From Undibacterium piscinae (GTDB lineage: Bacteria; Pseudomonadota; Gammaproteobacteria; Burkholderiales; Burkholderiaceae_D): a DNA stretch of 64,000 nt. Where the stretch lies: the NCBI GenBank assembly GCA_003970805.2, contig CP051152.1:1054001-1118000 (forward strand), read 5' to 3'. Under the pieces are notes generated by a model. It had not been told where the DNA came from and did no database searches. It saw nothing but the letters and a program-made list of their open reading frames with translations. Both the position numbers and the translations under genes were made by a program. Position 1 is the stretch's first letter. The number at the start of each line of letters is the position of its first letter. Below, piece after piece: positions 7,988 to 17,922 of this stretch.

Positions 7988-10900
7988 TCAAATCGACTGC
8001 ACCAAGTGTTCGAAGTCGCGCAGCGGCACAGGTCGGCTAAACAAAAAACCTTGATAGGCATGACAACCATGGCTACTCAAAAAATCTCTCTGCTCTGCCG
8101 TTTCTACCCCTTCGGCGATGACCGCCAGCCCCAGGCTTTGGCCCAAGGCAATGATAGTACGCGCGATTGCGGCATCATTCGGATCGATCAACACATCACG
8201 CACGAAGGATTGATCTATCTTTAGCTGATCCAAGGGTAAGCGTTTCAGGTAGGCCAAAGATGAGTAACCGGTACCAAAGTCATCCAAAGAGAAACACAGT
8301 CCTTTGGATTTGAGTGCAAACATTTTCTCTATCACCTCACCGACATTCTCGACCAGCAGACTTTCGGTTAATTCCAACTTAAGACGTTCTGGATTGGCGC
8401 CGCTATTGCGAATCACGGCAAGCACTTGTGCGACAAAATCAGATTTACGGAACTGATGCGCGCTCACATTGACGGCAACACTCAGATGCGCCATTGCAGG
8501 CTGTTTAGCCCACAGCGCTAATTGCCGGCATGCGCTCTCCAGTACCCATAGGCCGATAGGAATGATCAAGCCAGTTTCTTCGGCTGCCGGAATAAATTCG
8601 GCGGGCGAAATCATGCCCCTATCGGGATGCTGCCAGCGCAGCAAAACTTCAGCGCCAGTAATCCGCCCTGCTTCGGCGATCTGCGCCTGATAATGCAAAA
8701 GAAATTGCTGATTCTGCACCGCCAGACGCAGATCGGCATCGAGTTCAGCACGTTTTTTTACGCTTGCTTCCATACTAGGATCGAAGAACCTAAAGGTATT
8801 CCGCCCGGCCGCCTTGGCGCGGTACATAGACATATCGGCTTGTTTGAGTAAATTATCGGTGCTGCTTAGATTTCCCTTGAAAAGGGTAATCCCCACGCTG
8901 GCAGTACTGTGATGCGCCACACTTCCCAGCGTGTAACTACTGCCCACCGTGGTAATGATTTTTTCAGCGACCGCCTCAGCCCCAGCGATGGCCTCAAGCT
9001 CATTCTTGTTCAGATTGGCCAGTACCACCACAAATTCGTCACCGCCCAAGCGCGCTACTGTGTCACCCTCGCGTACACATTGCGTCAGGCGCGGCGCCAC
9101 TTGCTTGAGTAGGGCATCGCCAATGTCATGTCCCATATTGTCGTTGAGCGACTTAAAATTATCCAAATCAATGAAGAGGATGGCGCCATATTGCTCACTA
9201 CGACTACTCGATGAGAGCGCTTGTTTGAGTCTATCGTTCAAGAGTGTACGATTCGGCAATCCGGTCAGTTGATCATAAAAAGCCAGTTCATTAATTTTTT
9301 CTTCCGACTTTTTTCTCTCCGTAATATCGGTGGCAAAGGCAAGGATGCATCGCTTGCCATCTAAAGTCATGATTTCGCCGGAGATACTGACTTGCCGTTG
9401 CTCACCACTTTTGCAATTCCAAACTGTCTCGTAGTTCATCAAGCGACCGCGGGCATCCAGACCTGTGATCCAAGGCTGACGTACCGCCTCACTCGCCCAC
9501 AAACCGACCTCCACCGAAGTTTTACCGATCAAATCAGCCGAGCTCCAGCCAAAATCGCGTTCATAGTTGGCATTGACCTCGATGAAGCGGCCCTCGTCTG
9601 CGCTGGCGATCGAAGCGGCCATAGGCGCCGAGGTAAAGGCAGTGGCAAACCTTTGCTCAGAGAGCCGCAAGTTCATTTCGTTCGACTTACGTTCGGTAAT
9701 GTCACGGGTAATTCCGTGAAAGCCAGTCAACTTCCCTTGCGCATTGCGATCAGGGCGCGTCAAAATTTCGGTCCAGATCAAACGCCCATCTTTACACCGC
9801 TGCTGCACTTCAAAGGTAGTGGAAGTAGTTGGCTTATCGCGCTGATCAGGGCTGCGTTTTTCCTTTAATTTTCTGGCGACGATGGCCACGCCTTCGTCTG
9901 TCAGCATTTCCGAAAAATGATGCCCCACCACCTCACTGGCATGATAGCCACGCATTCTTTCATCGGCCGGACTGATATAGGTAAATAGATTGTTGATGTC
10001 TTGCCGCCACACCACGTCCGAGGCATCCTCCGCCAGCAAACGAAAATGTGCCTCGCTCTCGCGCAAATTTTCCGCTGCCTGACTACGTTCGATCGCGATG
10101 CTGACCAAATGAGCGGCCTGTTCGATCAGGAAAATATCCCGCGTCGATGGGCTATGCGCGACCCGCTGATAAATCGCAAAAGTTCCTAGCACTTGCCCTT
10201 GTGAAGCGCGTATAGGTTGTGACCAACAAGCAGCCAAACCGGCGCTGGCGGCAAGTTCTTTAAATTCGGTCCAATAAGGATGGCTTTGTATGTCCTCGAC
10301 CACCACGCGCTCGCCGATGAAAGCGGCAGTTCCGCACGAACCGACACCTAGGCCGATTGCCACGCCATCGAGCGCCCGGTTGTAAAAGTCAGGCAAACTC
10401 GGTGCCACGCCCTTACCTAGATGTAGACCATCCTTGTCTAGCAGCAGAATACTGCATAGCATTTCGGGATTGAATTCTTGCATGCCAAGCACCACCGCTT
10501 CCAGCATTTCTGGTAATGCGACACTGCTACTCATCACTTCCAAGACCCGACTACGGAAATGTTCAAAATCTTTCGCCTGCTTGCTCTCTTCTTCAATTTT
10601 TCGCAGTTCATTTTGGGTCGTCGCCACCAGCCCGAGCACACTCCCCTCCATGCCATTGGCGAGTAGTATCGGTTTAGAAAAATCGCCATGACCCAGCCGC
10701 TTGAGATGCTCGTGCAAGGCATCCAAACTACCGCCTAAAGTTACGTGCAAGGCGACGCCTACGCGTCTGAGCATCAGCAAAAATAAAATAGCCAGGGCGC
10801 AAAATATAATGCGGATCGCATTTGCAAAGGCTTCGGCCGTCTGTACCGCAGCTAAAGTGCGCTGGTCCATCAGGGTATAAAAGCGATTAATCGGCTGCAT

Positions 10901-11467
10901 GATGCTAGCCTTGGCGCGTATGTACTCAAGATCGAAAAGCATAGCCCTAGCTTCCTGATGAGGGGCATCAGATACAGCGCCACCGGACTCGATCAGGCGC
11001 ATCGCCTTTAACTCAGTCAGCGCCAAACTGTCGGAATTGGCCTTGGCGTTTGCCAGTAGTTGCGTTTCTTGCTCGGACAGACCAAGTTCGCGCATTAAGT
11101 CTAACAGCGCAACCGCTGCACCACTTCCGTTCTCAGGCGTTTGACCAGCCAGCACCAGATCCCAATACACGTTTTCGTAGCCCAAAGGGCGGGCTAACTG
11201 TCCGTCACGGATAGACAATATTTTTTGATAATAGTCTTTGTAAGCGTGCTCGCCAGTAATCACATATGAGCGCGCCATACCAGTGAGGTCATCAGAGCTT
11301 TGGCGCAACTCATCAGCCAGCAAAAAAGACCGATGGCGCAACTCGTTGGCGTGGTCTATCTTCTTTTCGACGTACACATAGATGCCGAAAACAATGGCCA
11401 CGAGAATGAACACCAAGCCGGCCCGCCACACTTCGCGCGCATACAGGGACGATTCCGTATTTCTCAT
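7988..11467 (-). CDS. Membrane sensor with HAMP-GAF-PAS-PAS-GGDEF-EAL architecture
   Basis: 1159 residues. Order: transmembrane helix near 16-36, periplasmic helical sensor to about 210, second membrane helix near 215-235, a HAMP-like linker, a GAF domain near 300-470, two PAS domains near 480-725, GGDEF and EAL. The GGDEF motif is intact at 808-812. The EAL motif is EVL at 940, a tolerated variant, and other catalytic motifs are present (DDFGTGYSSL, IAEGVET). It therefore can be expected to make and/or degrade cyclic di-GMP in response to a periplasmic or redox/ligand signal; which activity dominates cannot be read here. It is transcribed alone. Its EAL domain is closely similar to that of the partial gene at the right edge of the window. 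Confidence 0.93.
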   Translation of the reverse strand: MRNTESSLYAREVWRAGLVFILVAIVFGIYVYVEKKIDHANELRHRSFLLADELRQSSDDLTGMARSYVITGEHAYKDYYQKILSIRDGQLARPLGYENVYWDLVLAGQTPENGSGAAVALLDLMRELGLSEQETQLLANAKANSDSLALTELKAMRLIESGGAVSDAPHQEARAMLFDLEYIRAKASIMQPINRFYTLMDQRTLAAVQTAEAFANAIRIIFCALAILFLLMLRRVGVALHVTLGGSLDALHEHLKRLGHGDFSKPILLANGMEGSVLGLVATTQNELRKIEEESKQAKDFEHFRSRVLEVMSSSVALPEMLEAVVLGMQEFNPEMLCSILLLDKDGLHLGKGVAPSLPDFYNRALDGVAIGLGVGSCGTAAFIGERVVVEDIQSHPYWTEFKELAASAGLAACWSQPIRASQGQVLGTFAIYQRVAHSPSTRDIFLIEQAAHLVSIAIERSQAAENLRESEAHFRLLAEDASDVVWRQDINNLFTYISPADERMRGYHASEVVGHHFSEMLTDEGVAIVARKLKEKRSPDQRDKPTTSTTFEVQQRCKDGRLIWTEILTRPDRNAQGKLTGFHGITRDITERKSNEMNLRLSEQRFATAFTSAPMAASIASADEGRFIEVNANYERDFGWSSADLIGKTSVEVGLWASEAVRQPWITGLDARGRLMNYETVWNCKSGEQRQVSISGEIMTLDGKRCILAFATDITERKKSEEKINELAFYDQLTGLPNRTLLNDRLKQALSSSSRSEQYGAILFIDLDNFKSLNDNMGHDIGDALLKQVAPRLTQCVREGDTVARLGGDEFVVVLANLNKNELEAIAGAEAVAEKIITTVGSSYTLGSVAHHSTASVGITLFKGNLSSTDNLLKQADMSMYRAKAAGRNTFRFFDPSMEASVKKRAELDADLRLAVQNQQFLLHYQAQIAEAGRITGAEVLLRWQHPDRGMISPAEFIPAAEETGLIIPIGLWVLESACRQLALWAKQPAMAHLSVAVNVSAHQFRKSDFVAQVLAVIRNSGANPERLKLELTESLLVENVGEVIEKMFALKSKGLCFSLDDFGTGYSSLAYLKRLPLDQLKIDQSFVRDVLIDPNDAAIARTIIALGQSLGLAVIAEGVETAEQRDFLSSHGCHAYQGFLFSRPVPLRDFEHLVQSI

Positions 11468-11858
11468 TGACCCAGCTCTCTCTCGGTAAAGGACTTGCCA
11501 CGCAGCAAGAGCGCCAAGCTCACTAAGGCGGTCAGGTAAGGACGCCAGCGATGACGCGCGCTATCTAGCAGTATAGATGGATCATGCTGGAGTGCGCATG
11601 ATTTACTTATAAACAACCAGCAAACAACAGGCGCACGCCCGATTCGCGTAGCCAACTTCAGAGCTATACTCGCAATTAGATATTTAAATCGGCATGGCCC
11701 AACGCGCATATCCGGTGCGGGTTTCCAGCCAGACCAGGCTACAAGCCGCGCCGGATATGCGCGTGCGGGCAGGCAGTAAAATTACTCAGACAGGCGACTC
11801 GGCAAACCCCGCGTACTAAACTTGCCGCCAATAGGGATAATGTGGGAATACCCGGTTT
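11468..11858. other. Intergenic spacer, mostly a REP-like repeat
   Basis: 391 bases between two minus-strand genes. The only structure I see is the palindromic repeat at 11696-11780. The remainder, including short open frames overlapping the sensor gene start, has no recognisable coding content. Confidence 0.5.
11696..11780. repeat. REP-like palindromic repeat, copy 1
   Basis: Perfect 12-bp arms at 11704-11715 and 11751-11762, with GCGGGTTTCCAGCC in the loop side. It belongs to the dispersed family that recurs at about 12784, 17409, 17923, 34171, 39694, 43269 and 63208. Confidence 0.75.
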
Positions 11859-12515
11859 TCAATGCAGGCTGGCCGCTGCCAACTTGGCACCGAACCAGAT
11901 AAACAAGCCACCTACCCCGCTGGAAAGACTGGCAGAAAGGCGCTTACGCTTGCTGAAACCCTGAGCCAGACGCGCCCCTAGAAAAATCAAAGCCGACAGA
12001 TAAGTAAAGCTAAACACCAACACCACGGCGCTTAAGATCAAAAAAGGCACTGCCGGAGTCGGATAAAGTGGATCGATAAACTGCACAAAAAACGACAATA
12101 GGAACAAGATCGCCTTGGGATTGAGCAGGCTAATGAAAAGCGCGCGTTTAAAAGGATTTTGCATATTTTCAGCAACTGCCGTGGTCTCGGGCACAGTCTC
12201 GGCGCCGCTGCGCCATTTTTGTATGGCAGCCCAGATCAGGTTAACACCCAACCAGGCCAGATAGCCAGCCCCTGCGTACTTCACCACCATAAACAAGGCT
12301 GGGTAAGTGCGCAGCAAACTCGCCGCACCTAAGGCGGTCAACATCAGCAAGACTGTATCGCCAACAAACACACCCAAAGCGCCCTGATAACCAGCCCGCA
12401 CACCACGTGCAGTGGCGACCGCCAGCACATACAAAGAATTTGGCCCAGGTAAAAGAATAATGCCCAAGGCACCCAGGACATAGGTCCAAAGATCGGTAAC
12501 GCCGTAAAAACTCAT
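11859..12515 (-). CDS. leuE: Leucine efflux protein, LysE/RhtB family
   Basis: 218 residues with six predicted membrane helices and the family signature GIILLPGPNSLYVLAVA near residues 17-33, followed by GVFVGDTVLL and LLNPKAILFLLSFFVQFID. The close match in order and wording to E. coli LeuE (GPNTLFVL, GVFIGDAVL, TNPKAILFYVSFFVQFID) supports leucine export rather than another LysE subfamily. It acts in the inner membrane, removing excess leucine and similar amino acids. It stands alone, with repeat elements on both sides and no LysR-type regulator beside it. Confidence 0.88.
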   Translation of the reverse strand: MSFYGVTDLWTYVLGALGIILLPGPNSLYVLAVATARGVRAGYQGALGVFVGDTVLLMLTALGAASLLRTYPALFMVVKYAGAGYLAWLGVNLIWAAIQKWRSGAETVPETTAVAENMQNPFKRALFISLLNPKAILFLLSFFVQFIDPLYPTPAVPFLILSAVVLVFSFTYLSALIFLGARLAQGFSKRKRLSASLSSGVGGLFIWFGAKLAAASLH

Positions 12516-12657
12516 AGTCTATCCAATGTAAATAAGTAAAGCCTGCGGCACAGTTGGCTGTTTGCAACGCCTGCAGCGATGAATAAATCGCCAGCCGCGC
12601 ATTATCCCATAATCTCTGTGTTGGTATTTTGACGCCAGCAATCCCAAAGTAGACCTT

Positions 12658-12779
12658 GGGAACTTCTAAAAACACTTTAATCGGGATGCAGCGCAAGGCG
12701 CAAACCGGAGCAATACGTCGGTATTGCGAGGATTTGCAACGCAGCGATGCGCCCGAGTATGGGTTTTTTAGAAGTTCCC
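12658..12779. mobile_element. MITE-like 122-bp palindromic element
   Basis: Perfect 15-bp terminal inverted repeats (GGGAACTTCTAAAAA at 12658-12672 and its complement at 12765-12779) enclose a GC-rich core with its own hairpin (CAATAC, GTCG, GTATTG near 12711-12726). It has no coding capacity and no obvious target duplication. It sits directly against a REP-like repeat and upstream of the chemoreceptor pseudogene. The size and ends fit a non-autonomous element mobilised by an insertion sequence elsewhere in the genome. Confidence 0.65.
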
Positions 12780-12783
12780 CCTA

Positions 12784-12868
12784 GCCCAGCGCGCATATTC
12801 CATGCAGGTTTCAAGCCAGAATGGCCTGTAAGCCGCATAGAATATGCGTGTGCGGCCAGGCATTAAAA
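12784..12868. repeat. REP-like palindromic repeat, copy 2
   Basis: GCGCATATTC at 12791-12800 pairs with GAATATGCGT at 12840-12849; the loop half reads GCAGGTTTCAAGCC. It abuts the MITE-like element. Confidence 0.75.
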
Positions 12869-13073
12869 ATTTTCAGAGAGAGTGCCTATTTTTGCTCATA
12901 AGTTGGCGCTAAAGTGGTGAGCTATAAACTGCGCGCAATTGCAATGGCACTTGTGATAATGTCTTTATTCGGCAATACTTAGACTGCGCCCTGTATTTAT
13001 TAGCCTGTCGTGCGCATAGAGCCATTTAATTTCTCGCGAGTTTAAATTCGAAGTGCAACAGGAGATTCAGATT
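12869..13073 (+). promoter_or_regulatory. Upstream region of the chemoreceptor pseudogene
   Basis: About 200 bases without a gene. GGAG at 13061-13064 is placed 9 bases before ATG 13074 and decides that start over the in-frame GTG at 13053. No convincing sigma-70 boxes were picked out. Confidence 0.35.
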
Positions 13074-15074
13074 ATGTTATCCACACTACGCCGGCGCTTG
13101 ATCGCCATTTGCGTCAGTATCGTGGTTTTGGCGATGATTGCCGTGGTCGGGGCTAATTTCATCACCACCCGCAGCCACACTTTAGAATCACTCAATGCGC
13201 AGATGGCGCAGTTGTCGCAGAGCTATTCTGCAGAAATCGCGGTCTGGATACAGGCTAAAAAGCTAGTGGTAGGCTCGATCAGACAAGCCGCAGATGCGGC
13301 CGATCCTTTGCCAGCACTCAAGGCCGCCGAACAAGCAGGCGGCTTTGATCAAACCTATCTCGGTTACCCAGATAAACGCGCGGTATTTTCTCAAGTGCGG
13401 GTACGCAAACCCGATTACGACCCGACTGTACGCCCCTGGTACGTGAAGGCCTCGCAAACCAGCGGTGCAATTGTGACCTCGCCCTACATCGGTGCCAGCA
13501 ATGGCAAACTACAAGTGACGGTAGCAGAAGCGGCCGGTGCCACCGGTAGCACCACCGCAGTGGCAGGTGGCGATGTACTGATAGACACTCTGGTAAAAAC
13601 CGTGGTGGAGATCAAACCTAGTCCAAGTAGCTTTGCGTTTCTGCTCGATAGCAAGGGCATCATCATTGCCCACCCAGACCAAAAACTCACCTTAAAACCG
13701 GTCTCAGACTTAAGCCCCAACGTGTCGATAGAATTGTTGACCTCCACCGAAAAATCCAAACTCAGCGCCGCAGTGCAATTAGCTGGGCGCGATGGCTTGC
13801 TGTTTGTCAGCAAAATTGAAGGTACCGATTGGTTACTGGCCATCGTTTTAGATAAAGCCGAAGCGACGCAGGCTCTCAGCACCATGTTGACGGTCTCGGC
13901 CGTGACTGCGCTGATCGTGAGCGGTTTAGCCGCCCTGCTGCTGGCAGCTCTGATTGCGCGTGCCTTGCAAAGACTTGCTACCGTGCGTGACGCAATGCAA
14001 GAAATTGCCACTGGCGACGGCGACTTAACCCGCAGACTCGATGCCGAAGGCGTCGACGAGCTAGCGCAGATAGCCTCAGCGTTTAACCTCTTTGTCGATA
14101 AGATCGCCAAGGTCCTGATGGAGATACGCGGCGCCAGCGAATCGGTCAAGGTCGCCACCTCGGAAATCGCAGCGGGCAATGCCGACCTCTCGTCACGCAC
14201 CGAAGCACAAGCCGGCTCGCTGGAAGAACCGCCAGCTCCATGGAAGAAATCACGGGCTACCGTCACAACATAACGCCGGACAGATGCCGAAACAGGCTAA
14301 TACGCTTGGTCATTTCAGCGTCTGAATTTTGCGGCTAAAGGCGGTCACGGAGGTCGCGACAATGGTGCATACCATGAATTCCATTCAGGCAATAGCTCAC
14401 GCAAGATCGTCGACATCATTGCCGTCATCGACTGGCATTCGCCTTTAAAACCAATATCCTGGCATTAAATGCGGCAGTTGCGGCGCGGCTGGCTGTGCGA
14501 GCAGGGGCCGTGCTTTGCGTGGTCGCCTCGGAAGTGCGATAATCTGGCCGCGAAACGACAGTGCCAACGCAGGGCAAAAGGAAATCAAGACCTATCGGTG
14601 ACTCGGTAGAAAAAGTGGATGCAGGAGCAACTGGTCGATCGCTGCCCGCCGGCAAAACCATGGATGAGATAGTCAGTTCAGTCAAAGCATGTCGCCGACT
14701 CATGAGTGAAATCCACCGGCGGGACAACGAGCAAGTGCGGAATAGAAGAAGTCAATCGCCGCTCACACAGATGATGAAATGACCCAGCAAAATGCGGCAT
14801 TGGCTTGTTAGAACAAGCGGGCGCGGCATGCGAAAGCATGGAAGAGCAGGCGGAAGCCTTATCGGCCACGGTCGCCACCTTCAAACTCGATCATGCTGAT
14901 GCTGCGATGGCCAGTAAGCCGCGTGCTGCCACCACAGCCCCCGCAAAACCCGCGACAAAACCTGCGCCAGCCAAGTTCAATAATGCACCGAGAAAACTCA
15001 ACAATAGCAGTGCCAATGCTGCCGCCAATTCTGCAGCCAGTTCGAAAAGTGATGGTGACTGGGAAGAATTTTAA
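13074..15074 (+). pseudogene. Methyl-accepting chemotaxis protein, decayed signalling domain
   Basis: The first 400 residues read cleanly: membrane helix near 9-30, a dCache-type periplasmic domain, a second helix near 275-300, a HAMP domain, and the start of the methylation helices (DLSSRTEAQAGSLEE). From about 14226 the frame breaks: one A is missing from the codons for LEETASSMEEIT, and several more indels follow up to about 14810. MCP hallmarks remain in scattered frames (KIVDIIAVID, NILALNAAV, VVASEVR, DSVEKVDAG, KTMDEIVSSVK). The tail from 14805 is open again, in the same frame as the head. It carries ESMEEQAEALSATVATFKLD and ends in DWEEF, a CheR/CheB-tethering pentapeptide. The product is probably non-functional, unless the indels are sequencing errors. 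Confidence 0.88.
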
Positions 15075-17356
15075 TTGATCAATTTTGCGAAAAACTTAGG
15101 CTCAGCTATGAGCACAGCGCCCCTGACCTCAAACTTAATCTGATCAAGCACCTTACCCTGGTTGTCAACGAGTTGCAGCAGATATTTACCCGGCCATGGC
15201 ATCCAGTCTATGCTGAGCGCGGTACGGCCAGCCTGGTTGGCCGCGACTGGCGTGACCGGCGCCTTGCCATCGAGCAGCCATTTCGCCTGTTTGACGCCCT
15301 GGGCGGCGAAGCGTATCCGTTGACGCTCGGGCGGGATATCCGGGTCCAGCGCAACCAGCATGCCTGCGGTGGGATAAACAATCACAGGACGAATCTGGTC
15401 CGGATGCGCGATGCTGATCAGGCTTTGCTCAGTACCGGCTAAAAAGTATTCGGTGCGCGCCGCTTCCAAAGCCCCTTCGTAGACGATCTGCTGGGCAACC
15501 ACGCCCGCAGGAAGCTGCATGGGTGTCGTCAGCCCCTTATTTGCCATCGTATTTGCCACCACGTTTACCACCACGTTCCCCACCAAATTGCCTATCTTAT
15601 GCTGATGCAGGTAGTGCATGACTTCCTGCCAGATCGGTGCGGCACCGGTAACTCCAGAGACATCCCACATCGGCGCGCCGGAAGCATTGCCTACCCAAAC
15701 GCCTACCGTATAGCGATCCGAATAACCGACACACCAATTGTCGCGCATGTCTTTGGACGTGCCGGTTTTTACCGCCGCCCAGATACGGGTGGACAAGGCG
15801 CTTTCCAGCCCGAAGGTAGTGGCGCGTGCGGCCCTATCCGACAAGATATCGCTGATAATAAACGTCGCGCCAGCATCCATCACAGTAACAGGCTTCGCTG
15901 CTAGCGGGTCTTTATCGCTGGTGCGTGGGCTAGCGTAACGCCCTTGATTGGCCAAGGTGCGGTAGGCATTGGTCAACGCCAGCAGGCTGACGTCGGCACT
16001 GCCTAGCGCCAGACTGTAACCGTAATAGTCGCCCGATTCGCGCAAGCCAAATCCGAGTTGCTGCAAGCGCCGGAAAAACAATTCCGGCGTGACCGTCACC
16101 AAGGTACGCACCGCCGGAATGTTTAGCGAGGACCCGAGCGCGGTACGTACGCTGACCAAGCCCTTAAAATGTTTGTCGTAATTTTGCGGAATATACAGAC
16201 CCGTTGCGGTCGGCAAATTCACCGCAGCGTCATCGAGGATAGACGCGGCGGTCAGCCATTTTTTTTCCAGCGCCAATTCGTAGAGAAAAGGTTTTAAGGT
16301 AGAGCCAGCCTGACGCAAAGCCTGCACGCCATCGACTTGCCCGGCATCCGATAAGGCACCGCTAGAGCCTACCCAACTCAGTACATCACCGCTTTGGTTG
16401 TCGATCACCAGCACCGCACCGTCTTCCACATTTCTATCCACCAGCGCCGACAAGTGGCGCACCAGGGCATCGCGTGCAAAGGCTTGGGTAGGGCCGTCTA
16501 GCGTGGATCGAATCGCCGTTGCCGACGGATTCGCGGCAAACAATCTGCGCGCCAGATGCGGAGCTAATTGCGGCCCGCTGATAGTGCGCGCCACATCTGA
16601 TTTAGCCGTCAGGCGGGCGAAATACTGGGTGCTCTGCCCCTCTAAATTCGCGCAAAATTGCGGCAAGCCTTGCTCTTTCAAGCTGGCGCAAGCGCGCTCC
16701 GCCACCTTGGCGACGCTGGCATTGGGGCCGCGTATCAAGGCCACCGCAATCGCCGCTTCTATCTTATCGAGACCGCTGGGGTGCTTATCGAACATCACGC
16801 GCGACAAGGCATGCACGCCGACCAGCTCGCCCTTAAACGCCACCAGATTCAGATAGGCTTCCAGAATCTGATCCTTGCGCCAGCTTTGCTCCAGCCACTG
16901 CGCCACCAGCGCCTGCGTGATCTTTTGGCCGGCAGTGCGCGCCGTGGCTTTACGCCGTAAATCTTCCTCCAGCAGACCGGCCAACTGCATGGTAATGGTA
17001 GAAGCGCCACGGGTTTTCTTATTCCACAGGTTACCCCAGGCCGCACCCGCCACGGCGTTCCAGTCCACCCCGCCATGCTGATAAAAGCGCTTATCTTCCG
17101 AAGCGATCAAGGCCATGCGCAGGGCCGGCGAGACATCCTCCAGCTTTACCCATGCCAGTTTGCGCTCTCTGGGGTTGATGCGCTGCTGATGAATCACCAC
17201 ACCGTTGCGGTCAACTAAAACCGCATCGGAAGACTGGTAGGCTAGCTGCACCTCTTTGAAACTAGGGATCGCCAGCGCGCTGCTATGCCAGCTAGCCAGC
17301 AATAAGAGAACGACAAAGCATCTAAGCATAAATTGCTGAACAGAATTCAAGGACAT
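15071..17356 (-). CDS. pbpC: Penicillin-binding protein 1C
   Basis: 761 residues. Order: signal anchor at the N-terminus, GT51 glycosyltransferase domain with the catalytic-glutamate motif ASEDKRFYQHGGVDW and ASTITMQLAG, a transpeptidase domain with SxxK as S352-T-L-K355, a SLN-type second motif and KTGTSKDMRDNW, and finally a C-terminal PBP1C domain (ISIAHPDQIRPVIVYP). It polymerises and crosslinks peptidoglycan in the periplasm. In many proteobacteria pbpC sits next to a bacterial alpha-2-macroglobulin gene. Here that gene follows upstream on the same strand, but a gdx cassette separates them. The 3' end overlaps the chemoreceptor pseudogene by four bases, convergently. Confidence 0.96.
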   Translation of the reverse strand: MSLNSVQQFMLRCFVVLLLLASWHSSALAIPSFKEVQLAYQSSDAVLVDRNGVVIHQQRINPRERKLAWVKLEDVSPALRMALIASEDKRFYQHGGVDWNAVAGAAWGNLWNKKTRGASTITMQLAGLLEEDLRRKATARTAGQKITQALVAQWLEQSWRKDQILEAYLNLVAFKGELVGVHALSRVMFDKHPSGLDKIEAAIAVALIRGPNASVAKVAERACASLKEQGLPQFCANLEGQSTQYFARLTAKSDVARTISGPQLAPHLARRLFAANPSATAIRSTLDGPTQAFARDALVRHLSALVDRNVEDGAVLVIDNQSGDVLSWVGSSGALSDAGQVDGVQALRQAGSTLKPFLYELALEKKWLTAASILDDAAVNLPTATGLYIPQNYDKHFKGLVSVRTALGSSLNIPAVRTLVTVTPELFFRRLQQLGFGLRESGDYYGYSLALGSADVSLLALTNAYRTLANQGRYASPRTSDKDPLAAKPVTVMDAGATFIISDILSDRAARATTFGLESALSTRIWAAVKTGTSKDMRDNWCVGYSDRYTVGVWVGNASGAPMWDVSGVTGAAPIWQEVMHYLHQHKIGNLVGNVVVNVVANTMANKGLTTPMQLPAGVVAQQIVYEGALEAARTEYFLAGTEQSLISIAHPDQIRPVIVYPTAGMLVALDPDIPPERQRIRFAAQGVKQAKWLLDGKAPVTPVAANQAGRTALSIDWMPWPGKYLLQLVDNQGKVLDQIKFEVRGAVLIAEPKFFAKLIN

Positions 17357-17408
17357 GGATATAAAAGAGTGCGGCTATAAAAGAGAGCTACCAGCTAATT
17401 TCAAATGC

Positions 17409-17475
17409 AATCACGCAATAAGCATGCGGGTTTCAAGGCACTTTTGGCCTGTAAGGCGCATGGATACTGCGTAAG
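17409..17475. repeat. REP-like palindromic repeat, copy 3
   Basis: ACGCAATAAGCATGCGGGTT followed by GGCCTGTAAGGCGCATGGAT and ACTGCGT. It lies between pbpC and gdx and pairs with copy 4 on the other side of gdx. Confidence 0.7.
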
Positions 17476-17514
17476 ACATTTCAAATATTGATATTTCATA
17501 GCTGAGCTAGAGTG

Positions 17515-17832
17515 TCACCCGGTAGAAAGTTTCAGGCCTATGATACCGATCACGATCAGACCCAGGCTCAGCAAACGGCCGATATTGGCAGACTCGCCGA
17601 ACAAGAAAATGCCGAGTATCGCCGTGCCGACTGCCCCTACACCGACCCACACCGCGTAGGCCGTGCCGACCGGCAGCGACTTCATGGCGATGCCCAGCAA
17701 CACCACGCTGGCCGCCATCGCCCCCAAGGTAAGCACGCTAGGCCACAAGCGCGTAAAGCCATCGGTATATTTAATCCCTATGGCCCAGACAATTTCAAAT
17801 AGGCCCGCGATAATCAAGATCAGCCAATTCAT
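17515..17832 (-). CDS. gdx: Guanidinium exporter, small multidrug resistance family
   Basis: 105 residues with four membrane helices. The signature [17 protein letters not shown] has the essential Glu13, and [20 protein letters not shown] and [14 protein letters not shown] match the Gdx (formerly SugE) subgroup almost word for word. It exports guanidinium in exchange for protons as a dual-topology dimer. The start is set at the ATG of [10 protein letters not shown], immediately downstream of a guanidine-II riboswitch; a longer open frame upstream would run through that riboswitch and is rejected. The gene lies between pbpC and the alpha-2-macroglobulin gene, flanked by REP-like repeats. Confidence 0.96.
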   Translation of the reverse strand: MNWLILIIAGLFEIVWAIGIKYTDGFTRLWPSVLTLGAMAASVVLLGIAMKSLPVGTAYAVWVGVGAVGTAILGIFLFGESANIGRLLSLGLIVIGIIGLKLSTG

Positions 17833-17849
17833 AATAAGCTCCGAAGACT

Positions 17850-17897
17850 CGGGGCCGTCCCCGCGATGAGTAAAAGCGCTGAGGTCGTCCTCAGCGC
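17850..17897 (-). promoter_or_regulatory. Guanidine-II (mini-ykkC) riboswitch
   Basis: Read on the minus strand, two GC-rich hairpins each present an ACGR tetraloop. P1 at 17897-17876 has 9-bp arms GCGCTGAGG/CCTCAGCGC with loop ACGA. P2 at 17863-17850 has arms CGGGG/CCCCG with loop ACGG. A 12-nt linker joins them. The second hairpin is followed within 20 bases by GGAG and the gdx start. Paired ACGR hairpins are the defining feature of the class. Guanidine binding is expected to free the ribosome site and switch gdx on. Confidence 0.93.
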
Positions 17898-17922
17898 GGG
17901 TGTTGATTTTCAAAAGCGTTTG

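Noticed and set aside
7988..11467. EAL domain called inactive because the motif reads EVL
   Set aside because: The middle position varies in active enzymes, and the other catalytic motifs are intact.
11464..11709. Minus-strand open frame of 81 codons upstream of the GGDEF/EAL sensor gene
   Set aside because: No family resemblance, no ribosome site, overlaps the repeat region and the start of the sensor gene; composition looks non-coding.
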